Assembly (NCBI GenBank): GCA_032718865.1
Contig: JALUTQ010000003.1
Coordinates: 774,001-838,000 of the forward strand
Reading direction: 5' to 3'
Source: Tilletia caries
Taxonomy: Eukaryota > Basidiomycota > Exobasidiomycetes > Tilletiales > Tilletiaceae
DNA: 64,000 bases
Shown here: positions 1-11,757 of the stretch, piece by piece
How the letters are laid out: each line of letters starts with the position of its first letter
Numbering within the stretch: the first letter of the stretch is position 1
Translations under genes and position numbers: made by a program
The notes under the pieces: model-generated
Databases searched by the model: none
What the model was told of the DNA's origin: nothing
The model's input: only the letters and a program-made list of their open reading frames with translations

Positions 1-2190
1 TTCGTCGGCAGTTTCAAGCTGCGGTTGCAGGCGAAGATCGTAAAGGGGAAGTGGGAGATGCCGGGCCGTCTTCGGCGGGCACACGAGCGCAGAACGGCGG
101 CTGCGTCGGCTATGGGTGCCTCAGATCCATAGCTCAGGCCAACACGCCTGCGGGACGGCTCATTGAGACACTCCCAGTGAGTTCTTTCCCTCTCCCCCCT
201 GGTGCCTCCTGTTGTCACACTGACCTCGTCTTTCTGTCCGAAACGTTCGGAATGCGGCCCGACTCAGAAGATCAAGGCGCTCGGCTGGACCCACTCCTCG
301 CCACCAGCTGCTCTTCGCCAGATCCAGCAGCATCAGCACCGGCACTGCCGACGGTATCGCCCCAGCAGCGCCGACCTCGCTGGAGGACATCACCAGTCTC
401 TTCGAGTGGGTGCTGACTCCGCCAATAGTGAGGAGGGACGGTGTCGACCTACTTCTGGCTGGCAAACCGCAAAACGCGTCCCGCCCTCCTGGTCCGCGCT
501 CCCCCGCTTCATCCCGCCCGCCTTCTTGTTGCTCGAGGCTGTCTCCACCTTCGTCATCCAGTCTGTCGGCAGACAGCACCCTCCCACGTTCTCTGTGAGA
601 GTGTGAGTCCGTTGCCTCTCACACACACCCAGCTGGCCTTGTCCTCTGATTATTTTATCACGTACACCCCAGCGCGTCTCTTTCCCAGCCTCGCTGCTCA
701 TCAAGGCGCATCTACCACACTTATCGGCATACTCTTGCGACATGCCCAAATCAGGACTCGGAGTAGCTGAGCTCTGGCAGATCCTCTTCCTATCCATTGC
801 TCGTGAGTTATCATACACCGATCAGACACATATGAGCATATCTTCGGGAATTGAAACTCCGCATCCATCCAATCGTTCTTGGCCCGCTAGTACATATGCT
901 CTCACCTACGTCGTCTCGTCTATCGACCTTTTTCTCTCCTTCGAAGGCGCCACTCGCGGCCGACCCAGCACAGCTGCAGCTGTCGGCGCATGCTTACACT
1001 CAACACTCTGGCTCGGCATCACTTTCGCACTCCAAGATCGGGATTTTTCAGCTCTCCATGCCTCTCAGCTCGTCATCTGCCTCGCATCGTGATCGATCTG
1101 AAACACCAACGGCTACGCTCTTGCCCAATCCAACGACCTCATCTCAGCCACAGCCTCCTCCACCCTAGTCCCTACCGGCGAGCGTCATCGTCAATCTCGT
1201 CTACCGGCTCGTCGACCACTATGCGGCCATCCGCATCTCGCCCAAACCCAAAGCGGCCGCCCAACCCTGCCGTGGCGCTCAGCGGCTCCAAAGAGCGCGA
1301 GGGGTGTCGTCGCGCTCAGCAGCTAAGAGCGCGAGAGATGTCGTGACGCTCAGCGGCTAAGAGCGCGAGGGGTATCGTGGCGCTCAGCGGCTCCAAAGAG
1401 CGCGAGGAGTATAAGGGGTTGGGCAAGGGGGGAAGAAAGAAACGGGGGAGGTGAGTCCTTTATATAGACGTTGTGTAGTGCAGTGGATGCGTGCGACAGG
1501 ACGACAGTTATCGGTAGTTCTCATTTAACCCATCATGTACCGTCGCTCTCATGTTGATTCATCTCATCATCAGGTATGTACTATGTATCTCTCACACCGT
1601 CCTCACCTGCACAGTGCACGGGCTACAGCAGCCTCTCATCTGCAATCACTGGTCTGACATTTTTGACTTATTTCCCTCTCCCTCCCAAGGACTCCCTCCA
1701 TCGTTTGAGGGTTTTCGGCAGTAGTTGCGTCGAGGTCGAGACATCTCCCTCCGCTTTCTCTGCGAGCTTTCCGGCTTCCCGTTGTCGACGTCGTCTCTTC
1801 TTGGTCTATCGACCCTTCCGTCTCAAAATCCAACCGGAGGGGGGACAATCGCTTGGACGGCAGATGCGGTGGGCGCGTCGGACACGGAGGAGAAGACAGT
1901 CAGTCTAACATGGTGGGTTGGGTGTCTGTGGTATGGACGTGCGCGCTGGTCGATGGTACAGAATGGCGCGAAGAAGTGGGGTAGCATTCAACCGAACATG
2001 GTGTCAGGTCGTGAGTGTAGACATGGTCGAATGACAGGGTTGTCCAACCTGACTCATTGATCGTCATTTGGGACAGACATTTCATCGCGGGCAGTGTTCC
2101 ACGAGTCACGACCCCTTCCTTCTACGAGGCACGAGCAGCGCACTTCAACGAATCAGACGACCTCAAAGGCACATATCTCGTGCCTTTGCT
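1..2190. other. Left-edge stretch with no supported gene
   Basis: No open frame here is long enough or similar enough to a family I know to be called a gene. A short reading at 742-792 followed by a GTGAGT-like donor could be a first exon, but nothing downstream continues it. C/T-rich tracts at about 180-560 and 860-1180 resemble fungal promoter or intron sequence. The only clear structure is the short tandem array at about 1275-1412, listed separately. Confidence 0.5.
1275..1412. repeat. Tandem repeat, about 35-40 bp unit, 3-4 copies
   Basis: The unit GCGCTCAGCGGCTCCAAAGA followed by GCGCGAGG recurs with small changes (CAGCAGCTAAGAGC, CAGCGGCTAAGAGC). Copies diverge by substitutions and short deletions. 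No coding sense. Confidence 0.7.
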
Positions 2191-2194
2191 GACC

Positions 2195-2935
2195 CTCGTT
2201 CTACCTTCTGTCCCTCCTGCCAGGCCCTCGGCGAGCTGCCGAGCTCACCAGCACGCTCGGCTCGTTCCTCAAGAAGAAGCTGAGTGCCAGAAGGCGCTCG
2301 ACATCGTTCAGATCCCTGAGCGCATCATCACCTTCCGGTTAGTCCCTTTCCCATGCTGTCACTCTGCCCTTTTCTTGACGCGCTGCTGACCTTCTATACA
2401 CTTGCCTTACCGTTGTCTCGTAAGACGACAAGGGGCAAATGCCACGTCGATCGCAGTTGCCGTTCTCAGGTAGGTCGTTAACCGCGTAGACGCGGGAAAA
2501 GAGGGATGCGCGACGCGTCTCATCCTCGTGCTTACGATGTCACATACTCTCAATCATCGCTTCCAGTTCAACTCCGCTCTCGGTCCTTACAATGGTGAGC
2601 TCGTGATGAACGCCGAACGCGAGACGCGTTCATCGATTACGAGCTGACGATCTTTTTCTTTCAACATCTCGACGCGCCTAGGTATTCTCCGCTGCCACCT
2701 CACTGTAAACTTGATCATCCTCAAGTGAGTGGCCATCGAGAGCGCGTCTTCTCACCCTTGTGCTCTGATCATCACAATTTTAGTTCTCTATTCCTTCCCA
2801 GGGTACGCGTCTGACGAGCAGTATCCGTCTTGTGGAAAGAAACTGAATTGGCTCAATACGCTCATCTTCATGTCATTCTTGAACAGTTTCCTTGCAGCCT
2901 TACAAGTCTGCCCACGGGCGGCGGCATATGATGCA
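2195..2935 (+). pseudogene. Decayed NADP-specific glutamate dehydrogenase fragment
   Basis: Pieces of the N-terminal part of fungal NADP-GDH (2-oxoglutarate + NH3 + NADPH to glutamate) occur in the right order but in changing frames. They are: a block like ELTSTLGSFLKK then CQKALDIVQIPERIITFR (about 2232-2340), DDKGQM (about 2424), FNSALGPYNG (about 2570-2600, where the family has YKGG), a degraded GGLRLHPSVNLSILK block (about 2682-2726), and SLTSLPTGGG (about 2895-2930, family SLTxLPMGGGKGG). Intron-like GT...AG gaps lie between blocks, so this is a decayed intron-containing copy and not a retrocopy. Single-base indels break the frame, for example after DDKGQM. The catalytic half is missing or unrecognisable; a hAT-type element sits at 3059-3849. 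Recognition is from memory of the family. Confidence 0.75.
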
Positions 2936-3058
2936 TCTTCTGACGTGCTTCCCTTCTTTTCTCCAGTACATCCACCTCATCACCCACTCCCAACCACTGG
3001 CTCGGCAATTGATACGGGTAAATTTCAGCTATTCGGTAGAATAACTGCGAGTAAGAAT

Positions 3059-3849
3059 TAAGGTTGTCCCCGGAGTTGACGCGGAGCTGGGGTTTTGCGG
3101 ACTCCGCACTCCTCCGACGGAGGGCTCCGCCGGAGGCGGAGCGCGGAGCTCACTTTTGAGAAATTTTTGACCTTAAAAAAGCACGGAGTCCGCTTGGAGG
3201 ACTCCGCCGGAATTTGTGCGGAGGCGGAGCCCAATCCTGGGCCCACTTGCCAAAAAGTGCGGAGCGCGGAGTCGTCAAAATTGTGTGAAAATTCCGGCGG
3301 AATTTCCGCGGAATTCCGACGGAGCTATGAGGTCACGTGATAGTTGAAAATAAGGGTCACGTGACCTCATTTTGGGTGCGCTCCGCCGGAATTCCGCAAA
3401 AATTTCCGCGGAAAGTGCGGAATTTCGAGAAAATAGGCATCCTCGAGACACCCGCAGGGGATAAAACAGGCACCATCATCCGTTGAGAGCTTCAAAAATA
3501 GCACTGGAGTCAATACCGCAACAATGTCGGATGGTGAATGTATAGCTCTGAGTGTATTAGAGTCATTCTGAGAGCAACTTATACCACCACTGCGCTCCGA
3601 CGGAATTCCGCGGAATTCCGAGCTCCGCATACACGGAGCACGGAGGAGCATTACGAAAAACGCACAGAAAAACGCGGAGCGCGGAGCTGGGATTTCAACT
3701 TTTTGTATAATTCCGTCGGAACGCGGAGCTGGTTTTTTTCCGCTCTGTCTTAGTCTGCGGAGGCGGAGCTCGCCTCAGAAAGTCAAAATTCCGGCGGAAT
3801 TTGGAAGTGCGGAGGCGGAGCCCTCCGCGTTACTCCGGGGACAACCTTA
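3059..3849. mobile_element. hAT-type non-autonomous element, copy 1 (791 bp)
   Basis: Terminal inverted repeats (TIRs) TAAGGTTGTCCCCGGAGT and ACTCCGGGGACAACCTTA are perfect complements. Flanks are GTAAGAAT (3051-3058) and CTAAGAAT (3850-3857), an 8 bp target-site duplication with one mismatch, the size made by hAT transposases. The interior is rich in GGAATTCCG and GGCGGAG(C) motifs and has no transposase frame. Two TCACGTGA palindromes lie at 3333-3340 and 3357-3364. A second copy, in opposite internal orientation, is at 41936-42615. Confidence 0.88.
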
Positions 3850-3857
3850 CTAAGAAT

Positions 3858-5985
3858 AAGGTCGCTTCGGCTGTTTTGGTGAAGATGCGCGCTGACTTCA
3901 ATGCGGGCAAGAATTGACGTGTTTCTCTGACTCGTCATTTGTCGTTGCTTGAGTCTGACTCTCTTTTAAATTTTCGGAAGCGACAGCTGGAGGAACCGCT
4001 TCGAAAGCTTCAAAAGAGCGAAGTACTGATGACGCGCATGCTCGCTGCTCACTGTCTGAAGCCCCGTAGTTGCCCCTGCTGAATGCTGACTGACACCCTT
4101 CTCCTCCGCTCCGCTCTCCTCCTTTGCCTCTTTCTTTTTCCTGTCAGCAGTCCTCATCCTGGTTGGAACCTTCGTCCTCGCAGTCCGGCGCGTCAGTCGC
4201 CAGGAACACGCACCAGAAACGCGTATCCGACACGCCTGACGCTGGTGACATGGCGCGCATCACGCTCCGAAGCGGAATCTCGTTCCCCCACCACGCCTTT
4301 CGCTCTCACTAGTGAGGTACAACCCTTTTCCTTCCCCCTTCAGCAAGAAGGCTGCTGCCCCTGTGAAGTGTGAACCCACAAATGCTGACTGCCATTTTTT
4401 TGAACTTCTGATGAACCAGTCCTCTACATCCCTTACATTTGATTGGAGATCCGGTCCACAATCTGCTCGTCAAGCGCGTCGGACCTGGCCGGTGAATCCC
4501 GTTCTTCGTCACCTCCAGGGGAATCGTGTCCACCTTGCAACTTGCAAGGTATCGTCGAAAGTCTACGGTTGACGGTGAGTGTCCTGTCATTTTTGCCTGC
4601 CCCCCTTTACCCCCTCTGGTTTCCTTACCTTCCTCTAACACCTCCTCTCAGTTCGCACCGCGGGATGGTCCGCATCTCTCGTCTACCGCCCCTCTCCTCC
4701 CTTCCAGCCGTGCCTCATCGTGCATCCTCCGTCGGCGACCGTTCGACCTGGGCGCGCATCGGAGATTCGGAGCCCTCCTCACCCTGCGATCTGTTCTATG
4801 ATCCTTCTGAATCGTCATCTGAAATTGTCTACATGTCGCACGCGTGTGGAATGATATGCTGCTACACATTACTGGCATTGTCCTCCTGGTTTGTCCGATG
4901 CGTTCCAAAGCTGTAGAAGGGGATAGAGTCTGTGAGGGTGATGAACTGCTGAACGACATCATGGGCGAGCTCCTACGAGAGCTCCAAGAGATCTCAGGAC
5001 ATCGCCCTTTGTGGGTCTCCTAGGAGTTCCAACGATTAGGCCTAAAAAGCTCGTGAGATATCCTCCTCATTGGTATCACGACTGTCCCGAGATAACCTCA
5101 CGACGCACGCAGACTGTCGCAGCCGACTGGCAGTGTAGGAGGATTCCCCTCTGAGGCCCTCCCGAGTGGTGGATCCAGAGGGACTCAGGAAGGTTGCTTA
5201 CATAAGCCCCGATCCCAGAGGAGCTAAAATTGAATTTCAAAAAATAAAAATTCCGCATGCGGGAATGGATCACACGACTGGCCACCACACCCACTTCCAC
5301 ACATACATACTACCACCTATACTATCAGCGTTTGATACAGAAATCACTCTATTTGTTACAATATATACCAAAACATATTTTTGTTGTCGACGATAAATGG
5401 CATTCTGTCGCGCTGAGCTGGTGCAGTGGATGAAGATTTGACGACGGCGCGCAACAGCACTCTTTTACTATGCACAGTTATGAAGATATGAAATTTACTC
5501 CTAGCCACTCATGACCTTGAGACTCCAGTGTGACTCCTAGGCCTCGTTTCCCTAGGGCTCCGGGGCGTTTTTCTGTAGTCTTTGTAGTGCCTTGCGGCTC
5601 TAGCATCTCGGGAGTCCCCGACTTCATTTGGCGGTGTAGAGGCTTCCGGAGGACCTGCCGAAGGCAGCCTGAGCTCAGATCACTAAGAGCCACCTTGAAC
5701 TGCAATCGAACCCCAACTTAGTGAAATTTCGACCCACACCACACGCACAAACTGACCATGGATCGCGCTCACACCCATCAACATCGAGCTCCCACATTCC
5801 CAACAGCAAGCGCACACCTCGCAGGGCCCTCCCTAAGTAATCTTAATACACACTTCTTTCACTGACTGACTGACCTCCAGATAGCGAGCACCAAGAGAGA
5901 AAGTTACGCACCACGATCTGTCAGCTTGTGCGAGAACAAGACGCGAAGCTGAGGAGTGCACGCTGCAAGCTGGTTGCCTGAGTGC
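3858..5985. other. Unassigned stretch with gene-like debris
   Basis: About 4120-4960 alternates short open segments with intron-like GT...AG gaps (for example GTGAGGTAC at about 4314 to CCCTTCAG about 4345), which suggests a decayed multi-exon gene. I cannot assign a family. About 4960-5900 shows no coding signal: a small palindrome GAGCTCCTACGAGAGCTC at 4969-4986 and AT-rich sequence at 5225-5400. Confidence 0.4.
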
Positions 5986-6568
5986 TTGGATATGGGGTCA
6001 CAGAAAGTTGCCCTTGCCCTGTCAGGGCAAATAGGGCAACTCTCACGAATAAGGTGTAAAAACATGAAAGTTGCCCTCCACGAACTTCTCGATTTGCCCT
6101 GTTTTCGGGCAACTTTCCCAATCCATCTCTGACATCGTGAAAGTTGCCTGGACGACTTGCCTGGCAAAGGCAAATCGGCCTCAGTATTTGGGCAACTTTG
6201 ACGTTCGCAGAGAGGAACCCGTAAACTTGCCCTACGAAAGTTGCCTCTTGCCCAAGGCCGTTTGCCTCGTCGGCAGCCAACAAGCATATTTTGCCCTCTC
6301 CAGAAATTTGCCCTCCCATCACATGAATCACCATATTTGCCCGGGATGATATAAAATTTGCCCTCTCTCAGTTCCTGGCTGTGACGGGCAAACTCACCTA
6401 TTCCGAGGGCAATTATACGTGACTGGAGGGAGTGGGGCAAATCGTGTGAAATCAGGGCAAATTCGGTCAGTTCCTTGGCCTCAGGCATCGCGGACACCCT
6501 ATATCCTCGCGCGACCCTGTGCGATCGTTGTGCGACATAGTGTCGCGCAAACCTCGCACTTACCCTGT

Positions 6569-7181
6569 CACTGCCACCAGTGGGGTTGTTTTAAGCGACT
6601 TAAAAAAAAACTTAAAACAATGTTTCAGGGGAATTTTAGAATTTCATGAAACGCACTTGCTTTCAAGCTGTTCTAGAGTTTCCTAAGGCATTTGCACTTT
6701 TTCAGCACCCAAAAAAAACCATGATCTACCCCATGCAAATCGCTCCTGTTTTAACATTGTGTTCTAGAGTGCTTAAAACAACGCAGCAGTGGTGTTGCCA
6801 CGTGACCTTCAGTCACGTGGAATTTTTTGGCCACCCAGAAATCGCTCATACAGAGCAAACGAGCAGAACGACGAACCAAACAAAGACGCAACATCGACGT
6901 TTGAGGCGAATTTTACGCGAGGGAGCTGGTTGGACGTTGCTGAGGGCACCGTGCTGTCGTGGGGGTGGCGGCAGACTGCATGCAACCAAGGGAGCGAGCC
7001 AGCTGTGCGAGGGCAATTTCAGAGTCTCAACAAAATTTAAGCTCATCCGTTTTAGGATCTTTTTTAGTGATGTTTTAGGACCACGAAAAACGGAACCAAT
7101 CCAGAATTTTTACGGCAGCTAAAACACTGCGATTCCAGGGGGTGTTTTAAACCCTCTAAACCGCCACCCAAGGTGGCAGTG
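6569..7181. mobile_element. CACTG-ended CACTA-type non-autonomous element (613 bp)
   Basis: Starts CACTGCCACC and ends GGTGGCAGTG, with GGGGTTGTTTTAAG-like subterminal sequence on the left and a GTGTTTTAAACC block on the right. Flanking triplets are both TGT (6566-6568, 7182-7184), the 3 bp duplication expected of CACTA (En/Spm-like) transposition. No transposase frame. It is nested in the TTGCCC-rich element, so it inserted later. Related in ends and size of duplication to 41386-42714. Confidence 0.8.
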
Positions 7182-7609
7182 TGTGCGATAGAGAGTAGCG
7201 CAAACCTCGCATCGACCTGCGCGAGGCCAAACCCAGACCCAGTCCGGAGATCACGTGACTGTAGCACTGACCTCCAACAACCAACGCCGCACGCACCTCG
7301 CGTCCTCCGACACTCAGTCTGCTCACCCTCTCACCTCCCTCACCATCACCATCCGCATGCAGTATACACACTCGCGTGGATCACACACATCATCACTGTC
7401 GCCCTTACATACGTGTAGCAATAGGTAAAAACGAGGTTTGGTGTGTTCAGACAGGCTGGTCAATCGAGCCAGAAAAAAAAGTTGTGAATTTTTTTAAGTG
7501 CGCACCGGATAAACATGAAACTCCGAGACCAACAAACAAAGTCACTTCAATTAGAGAAACTAGAAGTCACAGTCTGCCTTCGGTGTTTTGTCGCCGGCCG
7601 CTTCGGTGA

Positions 7610-7830
7610 CTGGCGTAGGAGCTCGCACAGGTCAGTGCGATCTGACAAAGAACTCCAGTGCGAGAAAAGATCGCGCTGAGCGAGGGGGCGCGAGCGAGAG
7701 TGCGATGCTGGCTCGCACAGGGAAGTCTGCGCGAGGGTCTGTGCGAGCCATATTGCACAGGGGTCTAGGCGCGAGGTCTGCGCGATCTTTGCTCGCACCA
7801 AGCCTCGCACAGGCTGTGCGAGAGGTGCCC
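7610..7830. repeat. GTGCGAG-rich inverted repeat element
   Basis: Runs from about GCTCGCACAGGTCAGTGCGA to CTCGCACAGGCTGTGCGAG, with CGCACAG, GTGCGAG and GCGCGAG repeated in between. The same motifs occur at about 6500-6565, 7184-7230, 31160-31300 and 39757-40000. No open frame of interest. Exact ends and target duplication are not resolved for this copy. Confidence 0.55.
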
Positions 7831-8195
7831 AAATCCGCGATGAGGGCAACCCAGATGGCAAGGGCAATTTTAAGCAAAAAATAAACCGGAGGCACCTTAG
7901 GGCAATTTCACCTAAGGCAATTAAAGAGGTCAAGGGCAACTTTGCCGGAAAGGTTGCGTGAAGGCAAGGGCAACTTTCAAGAAAACAGGTCAGAATCATG
8001 AAAATTGCCCTCCAAACCTGTGGGTTTTGCCCTCGCCGGGCAACTGTCCGAGGCAACTTTGCTGGAAGGGGGGCCGATGGGCGATTTTATTGGGGCAACT
8101 TTCAGATTCGAAATTGTGGGATGCGAAAATTGCCCTCCCAAAGATGCCCTAGGGCAAAAGTGGGTGGGGCAACTTTCATAAGACCCCTTGGATAT

Positions 8196-9110
8196 GGTAC
8201 AGTGTGGGTGTGTGCGTGCTTGCAGTGGTGATGAGAGTGAGGATGGCGAGGGGGAGTTTAAGGTTTACCACTCAGACGGGGCTGGGATACCGTTACGAAC
8301 AGGCGTGCTGTTGACGATTGTGACCGATGGTTGGGGAAAGGATGACGAAGGACAACATGCATGGTCAGGGCAGAGCACTTGTGTGGGACGCAAAACCAGA
8401 GGAGCAGACGAACCTCGTTTCTCCTGGGAAACAAGCTCGAGCAGTTTCGCGTTGATGCCAGCGCGGGTCTACTGTTGCTGCTTGGTCCTGGTCCAGAACT
8501 TGCTCTTCTTTGCGAAGAGCTTGCGCAGTTCGACCGAGGCGAGCGATAAGGACGATGATGTGCGCACTCCGTCGAGATGGAATGGGTGCCTGTCGAGTAC
8601 GAGCTGGAAGCTGAGAGAGAGAGAGAGAAAATCGATTGGCCCGGGCTGCGCAAATGGCGCGGCAAAAAGGCGCGCGTCGACGCGACGCGCACACCTATAG
8701 AGGTGCCCTAAGTACAGGAAGCTGGGAAGTCCGCTGCCGACTCATGTGGCAGTTGGCACGCGACGCGGTGCGGGGCGTGTGCGCGTGTGGCTCCAGCCGG
8801 AAGTGGGCATTTCCGGGGCCAAAAACGGGTCAAAAACTGCCAAAATCGCTCAGCCTCGGCGGGTGCTCCGCTCACCAACTTTAAATGCCGTCTATCTAAC
8901 CATCCTGTCACAAAGGCTTTTTGAGTCTGGCAGTGGTCCGCCACAAGTGGTGTCTGTTGTCTGTATCAGCAGCATCTCAACGGCGTCTCATTTTTTACTG
9001 AGGAGGAAATCAGGAAAGCTTGAGTTGTTTACATGTCATGTATCATGTATATCAATTGAACTTTGAAGTGACACCCCATGTGGAATCAATGGTGGCGACT
9101 AGTGTATGGA
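8196..9110. other. Unassigned stretch
   Basis: Open frames on both strands (8188-8700 plus, 8258-8694 minus) overlap each other, have no recognisable domain and no supporting splice pattern. I see no convincing gene, RNA or repeat here. Confidence 0.4.
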
Positions 9111-9149
9111 CAAGTCTGGGGAACACTCTGGCTCAAAAGCCAGGCCGGT

Positions 9150-10705
9150 GAGATTAATACGCTGTTGAGACGCTGTGGGAGCTGCCCAGACGCTGCTGAG
9201 ACGCCGCACACGCTGCTAAGACGCCGCACACGCTGCTGAGACGCTCTCAACGCGACCGACCCAACGCTCTCGTTTTGATCATTTCCCGGCTCTCTCTCCT
9301 TACTCTGTCGACACGCTGCGGAGACGCTCACGCTCAGCATCATGAGATCGTGTTGCATTCCCTCGTTTCGACTGACAACTGAGCGCAAACAACGCTGTTG
9401 CCTTTCACCGCCCGCCTCACCATGGACATGACCATCACCCCATCGGCCATCGCACACTCGCCCAGTATGGCTTCCCAGGGTAGACGCAGTATGATGGTCA
9501 ATGTCCTCAGTCCCGACTAACGCTTCTCACTTCTGACTGCTCACATATGCGCGCGCTCACTGTTTCTCTTTCTTTTCTCTTTCTCTTCCTACTAGCGGTC
9601 CCCGTCGGCGCTGTCGAGCAACCTGCCCTCGTCCTCCGTTCCCCCCGGCAGCTCGGTCTCTCCCGCACTCACCAAGTTTGTCGGCGCCGAGGTCCGCATC
9701 CCTCCTTCTCCTTAAGGCTACCCAAGCGCATGCAGCCGCCCTTTCCCCCCTACCCGGTCATTCTTCTCGCTCAGCAGCATGCTCCTCCGTCGTACAGTGG
9801 GTCGCACACCGGTACACCACCCTCGGGCCACGCGGAAGCGACAAGGACATCTTCAACGCTGGTGGAGAGGCGATCATTTCCAATGACGAGTCGCAACCGT
9901 GCGCAAACTCCCAGCTCGTCAAGGGTGTCGCCTTCAACAAGGCATTCGCATACGCCCGCTTCGAGCAGAAACCCGAGAGCTCTCAACGTCGAACTCGAGC
10001 GACAGTGCAGAGGTCCGCATCGCCGAGGTGGCAGAATACAAGATCATCGTCGATGCAGAGTGGATATGAATTATGATTTCTTCGTCTCTGGCGGTGGAGC
10101 TATCGAGGTACGTGTAAGAAGTGCATATATGCTGTTCACAATCACAGTTATGACTGACACTCTTTGTTTAATCCGCGCCCTCCACCGGACCGCGCGCGAC
10201 TTCTTCTCCGACGTTCCATCCCAGGATATAGGTCGGCATCAACCACAACACTCTCCTCTTCACCTCGCTCTCCTTCTCGCCACTCAGACACTCTGGGCAC
10301 TCATCAGCAGCGCATATAGGTCAAGAGCAACACTCTCACCACTCAGCATACGCGCACAGGATAGTTTCCATCAACGCCATCTCAATATCTTTCGGTAGCG
10401 ACAGAATTTAGCTGTTAGCAGCATAGCAGCATATTGTAGCATTTAGCAGCATATCGTGAAGCGTTCCAACAGTGTGTGACAAGTGTATGGGCAGCGTGTG
10501 AGCAGCGTGTGGGAAGGCGTATGGGGTGCGTAAGAGCAGCGTCTGGGCAGAGTCACAACAGCGTTCTGATTGGCAGCAGCATTCCGACAGCGCTTGGAAG
10601 TCAGCTGGCAGAGGCAAACTTTCCCACTTGAGACGCTATCGAGACGCTGTTGAGACGCTGCGTTTCAACAGCGTCTGGGAAGCGTCCAACAGCGTCCCAC
10701 TTTTT
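9150..10705. mobile_element. Inverted GACGCTG arrays enclosing a captured gene fragment
   Basis: Left block 9150-9345 repeats GACGCTG/GACGCCGCACACGCTG. Right block about 10430-10705 repeats the complement CAGCGTC/CAGCGTGTG. Read inward, the ends align: TACGCTGTTGAGACGCT...CCCAGACGCTG on the left and GACGCTGTTGGACGCT...CCCAGACGCTG on the right. Between them lies a CCT7 pseudogene. This is the layout of a Pack-type TIR transposon. Exact termini and a target duplication were not found, so the boundaries are approximate. Confidence 0.5.
9795..10110 (+). pseudogene. CCT7 (TCP-1 eta chaperonin) gene fragment
   Basis: Recognisable blocks of the cytosolic chaperonin CCT eta subunit, collapsed together with the intervening protein missing. 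TTLGPRGSDK (ATP-binding region, family TLGPRGxDK) and GEAIISND come first; then LVKGVAF and FAYARFEQKP (family LVxGVAFKKTFSYAGFEQQP). In a shifted frame follow LNVELE and a stretch equivalent to EYQAIVDAEW, then SGGGAIEV (family VAGGGAIEM) before a GTACGTG donor-like site. Large internal deletions and at least two frame shifts make it non-functional. It lies between inverted GACGCTG arrays. Identification is from memory of the family, but the order and number of blocks make chance unlikely. Confidence 0.75.
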
Positions 10706-10712
10706 CCTGAGG

Positions 10713-11755
10713 GTACAGCTGGAGGGTCAAATCCCCAGGATGGTATGTCATTTCAAAAATCCACAGGATGGTAGGGCACGTGATTGGTTTAGGTGGTCAC
10801 CAGGTCATTTCTCTATGTTTTCAGAGGTTTATCACAGGATGGTACGGTATTTTAATTTTTATCCCAGGATGGTACGCCCTCCAAAATTATCACAGGATGG
10901 TACGCTGTGAGAATTATTTTTGCCTATCCTCACTGCCTGCCGAAAGAATCTCTCAAGGTATGCAAAATTACTGACTCCCTCCCCTCTCCCCGCTCAGAAT
11001 GGCATCTTCTAGAGACAGTTCAGCTCTCATAGAGCGCGGCGTGCGCCCTCTGAGAGACGTAGATTCGGCCTGAGGACTTGCTATTGCAAACTGGAGAGTG
11101 CCGTACATATTGACATTGAACACTCTGACTGTAAGACGTGTAATTCCGTAAATAAAGGCCTATAACGTCTCTGACGGCCCTAGACGAGGTATAACTCTCG
11201 TCGGTGGGCACCCAGCCCGGCATAAGCCTGCGGAGATGCCAATGCTACACAATCTTGAGAGACTAAGTATCATCCTTGACGTTGAGGAGTGAGGACGTGG
11301 ACGGGAGTGAGGAGATTGGGAGAATCAATTTTGCCAGTGTACCATCCTGTGATATTTTTGCTTTCCGTACCATCCTGGGATAAAAAGTAAAATACCGTAC
11401 CATCCTGTGATAAACCTCATGTTTTCAGGAGTCTTCTCATGGTCTCAAAGCCCTGCCTTCAACTTGAGCAAAGCATCTCTGCCCTGCAAGAACATACACG
11501 TAGAGCGTCTGAGGTCAAATCTGATTCTCTGGCAAGCTCAGTCAGCTGCCGCTGCCGCTGCCTCCGACGATGTTGAACGCATTCCTGTCGTTATTCTGTG
11601 TGCTGGACGTGCCGGACGTTTCCAAGGTCGCAAGGCAAAAACTTCGCCAAGACTCCCAATGGCATCACGTGCCGTACCATCCTGTGGATTTTGATTTGAG
11701 GTGTGCCATCCTGGGGATTTAGCCGTTCAGCTGTACCATCCTGTGGATTTTGGTT
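10713..11755. mobile_element. Element with inverted CACAGGATGGTAC arrays (about 1 kb)
   Basis: Left side (10713-10915) has repeated ATCACAGGATGGTAC and TCCACAGGATGGTA. Right side (11335-11755) has the complements, GTACCATCCTGTGATA and TACCATCCTGTGGATTTTG. Inward-read ends share GGTACAGCTG followed by AATCCCCAGGATGG. No protein-coding frame is convincing. The interior has an upstream CACGTG (10777-10782). A target duplication could not be fixed, so ends are approximate. Confidence 0.6.
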
Positions 11756-11757
11756 TT

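Larger units (their letters stand above)
5994..8187. mobile_element. 2.2 kb TIR element with TTGCCC/GGGCAA subterminal arrays
   Basis: Both ends carry GGGGTC-n4-5-AAAGTTGCCC facing inward, and both flanks are TTGGATAT (5986-5993 and 8188-8195), a perfect 8 bp target-site duplication. The outer ~480 bp on the left and ~300 bp on the right are packed with TTGCCC or GGGCAA, often preceded by AAAG, as in subterminal transposase-binding arrays. There is no transposase frame, so the element is non-autonomous. The middle holds a CACTG-ended element (6569-7181) and GTGCGAG-type repeats. Confidence 0.85.

Noticed and set aside
3059..3849. Solo LTR
   Set aside because: Ends are inverted complements with 8 bp duplications, not TG...CA with 5 bp, so it is a DNA-transposon derivative.
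9547..10398. 283-residue frame starting with a signal-peptide-like MRALTVSLSFLFLFLLAVPV
   Set aside because: After the hydrophobic start the frame passes through CCT7 fragments in the wrong frame; the start is an accident of a C/T-rich tract.
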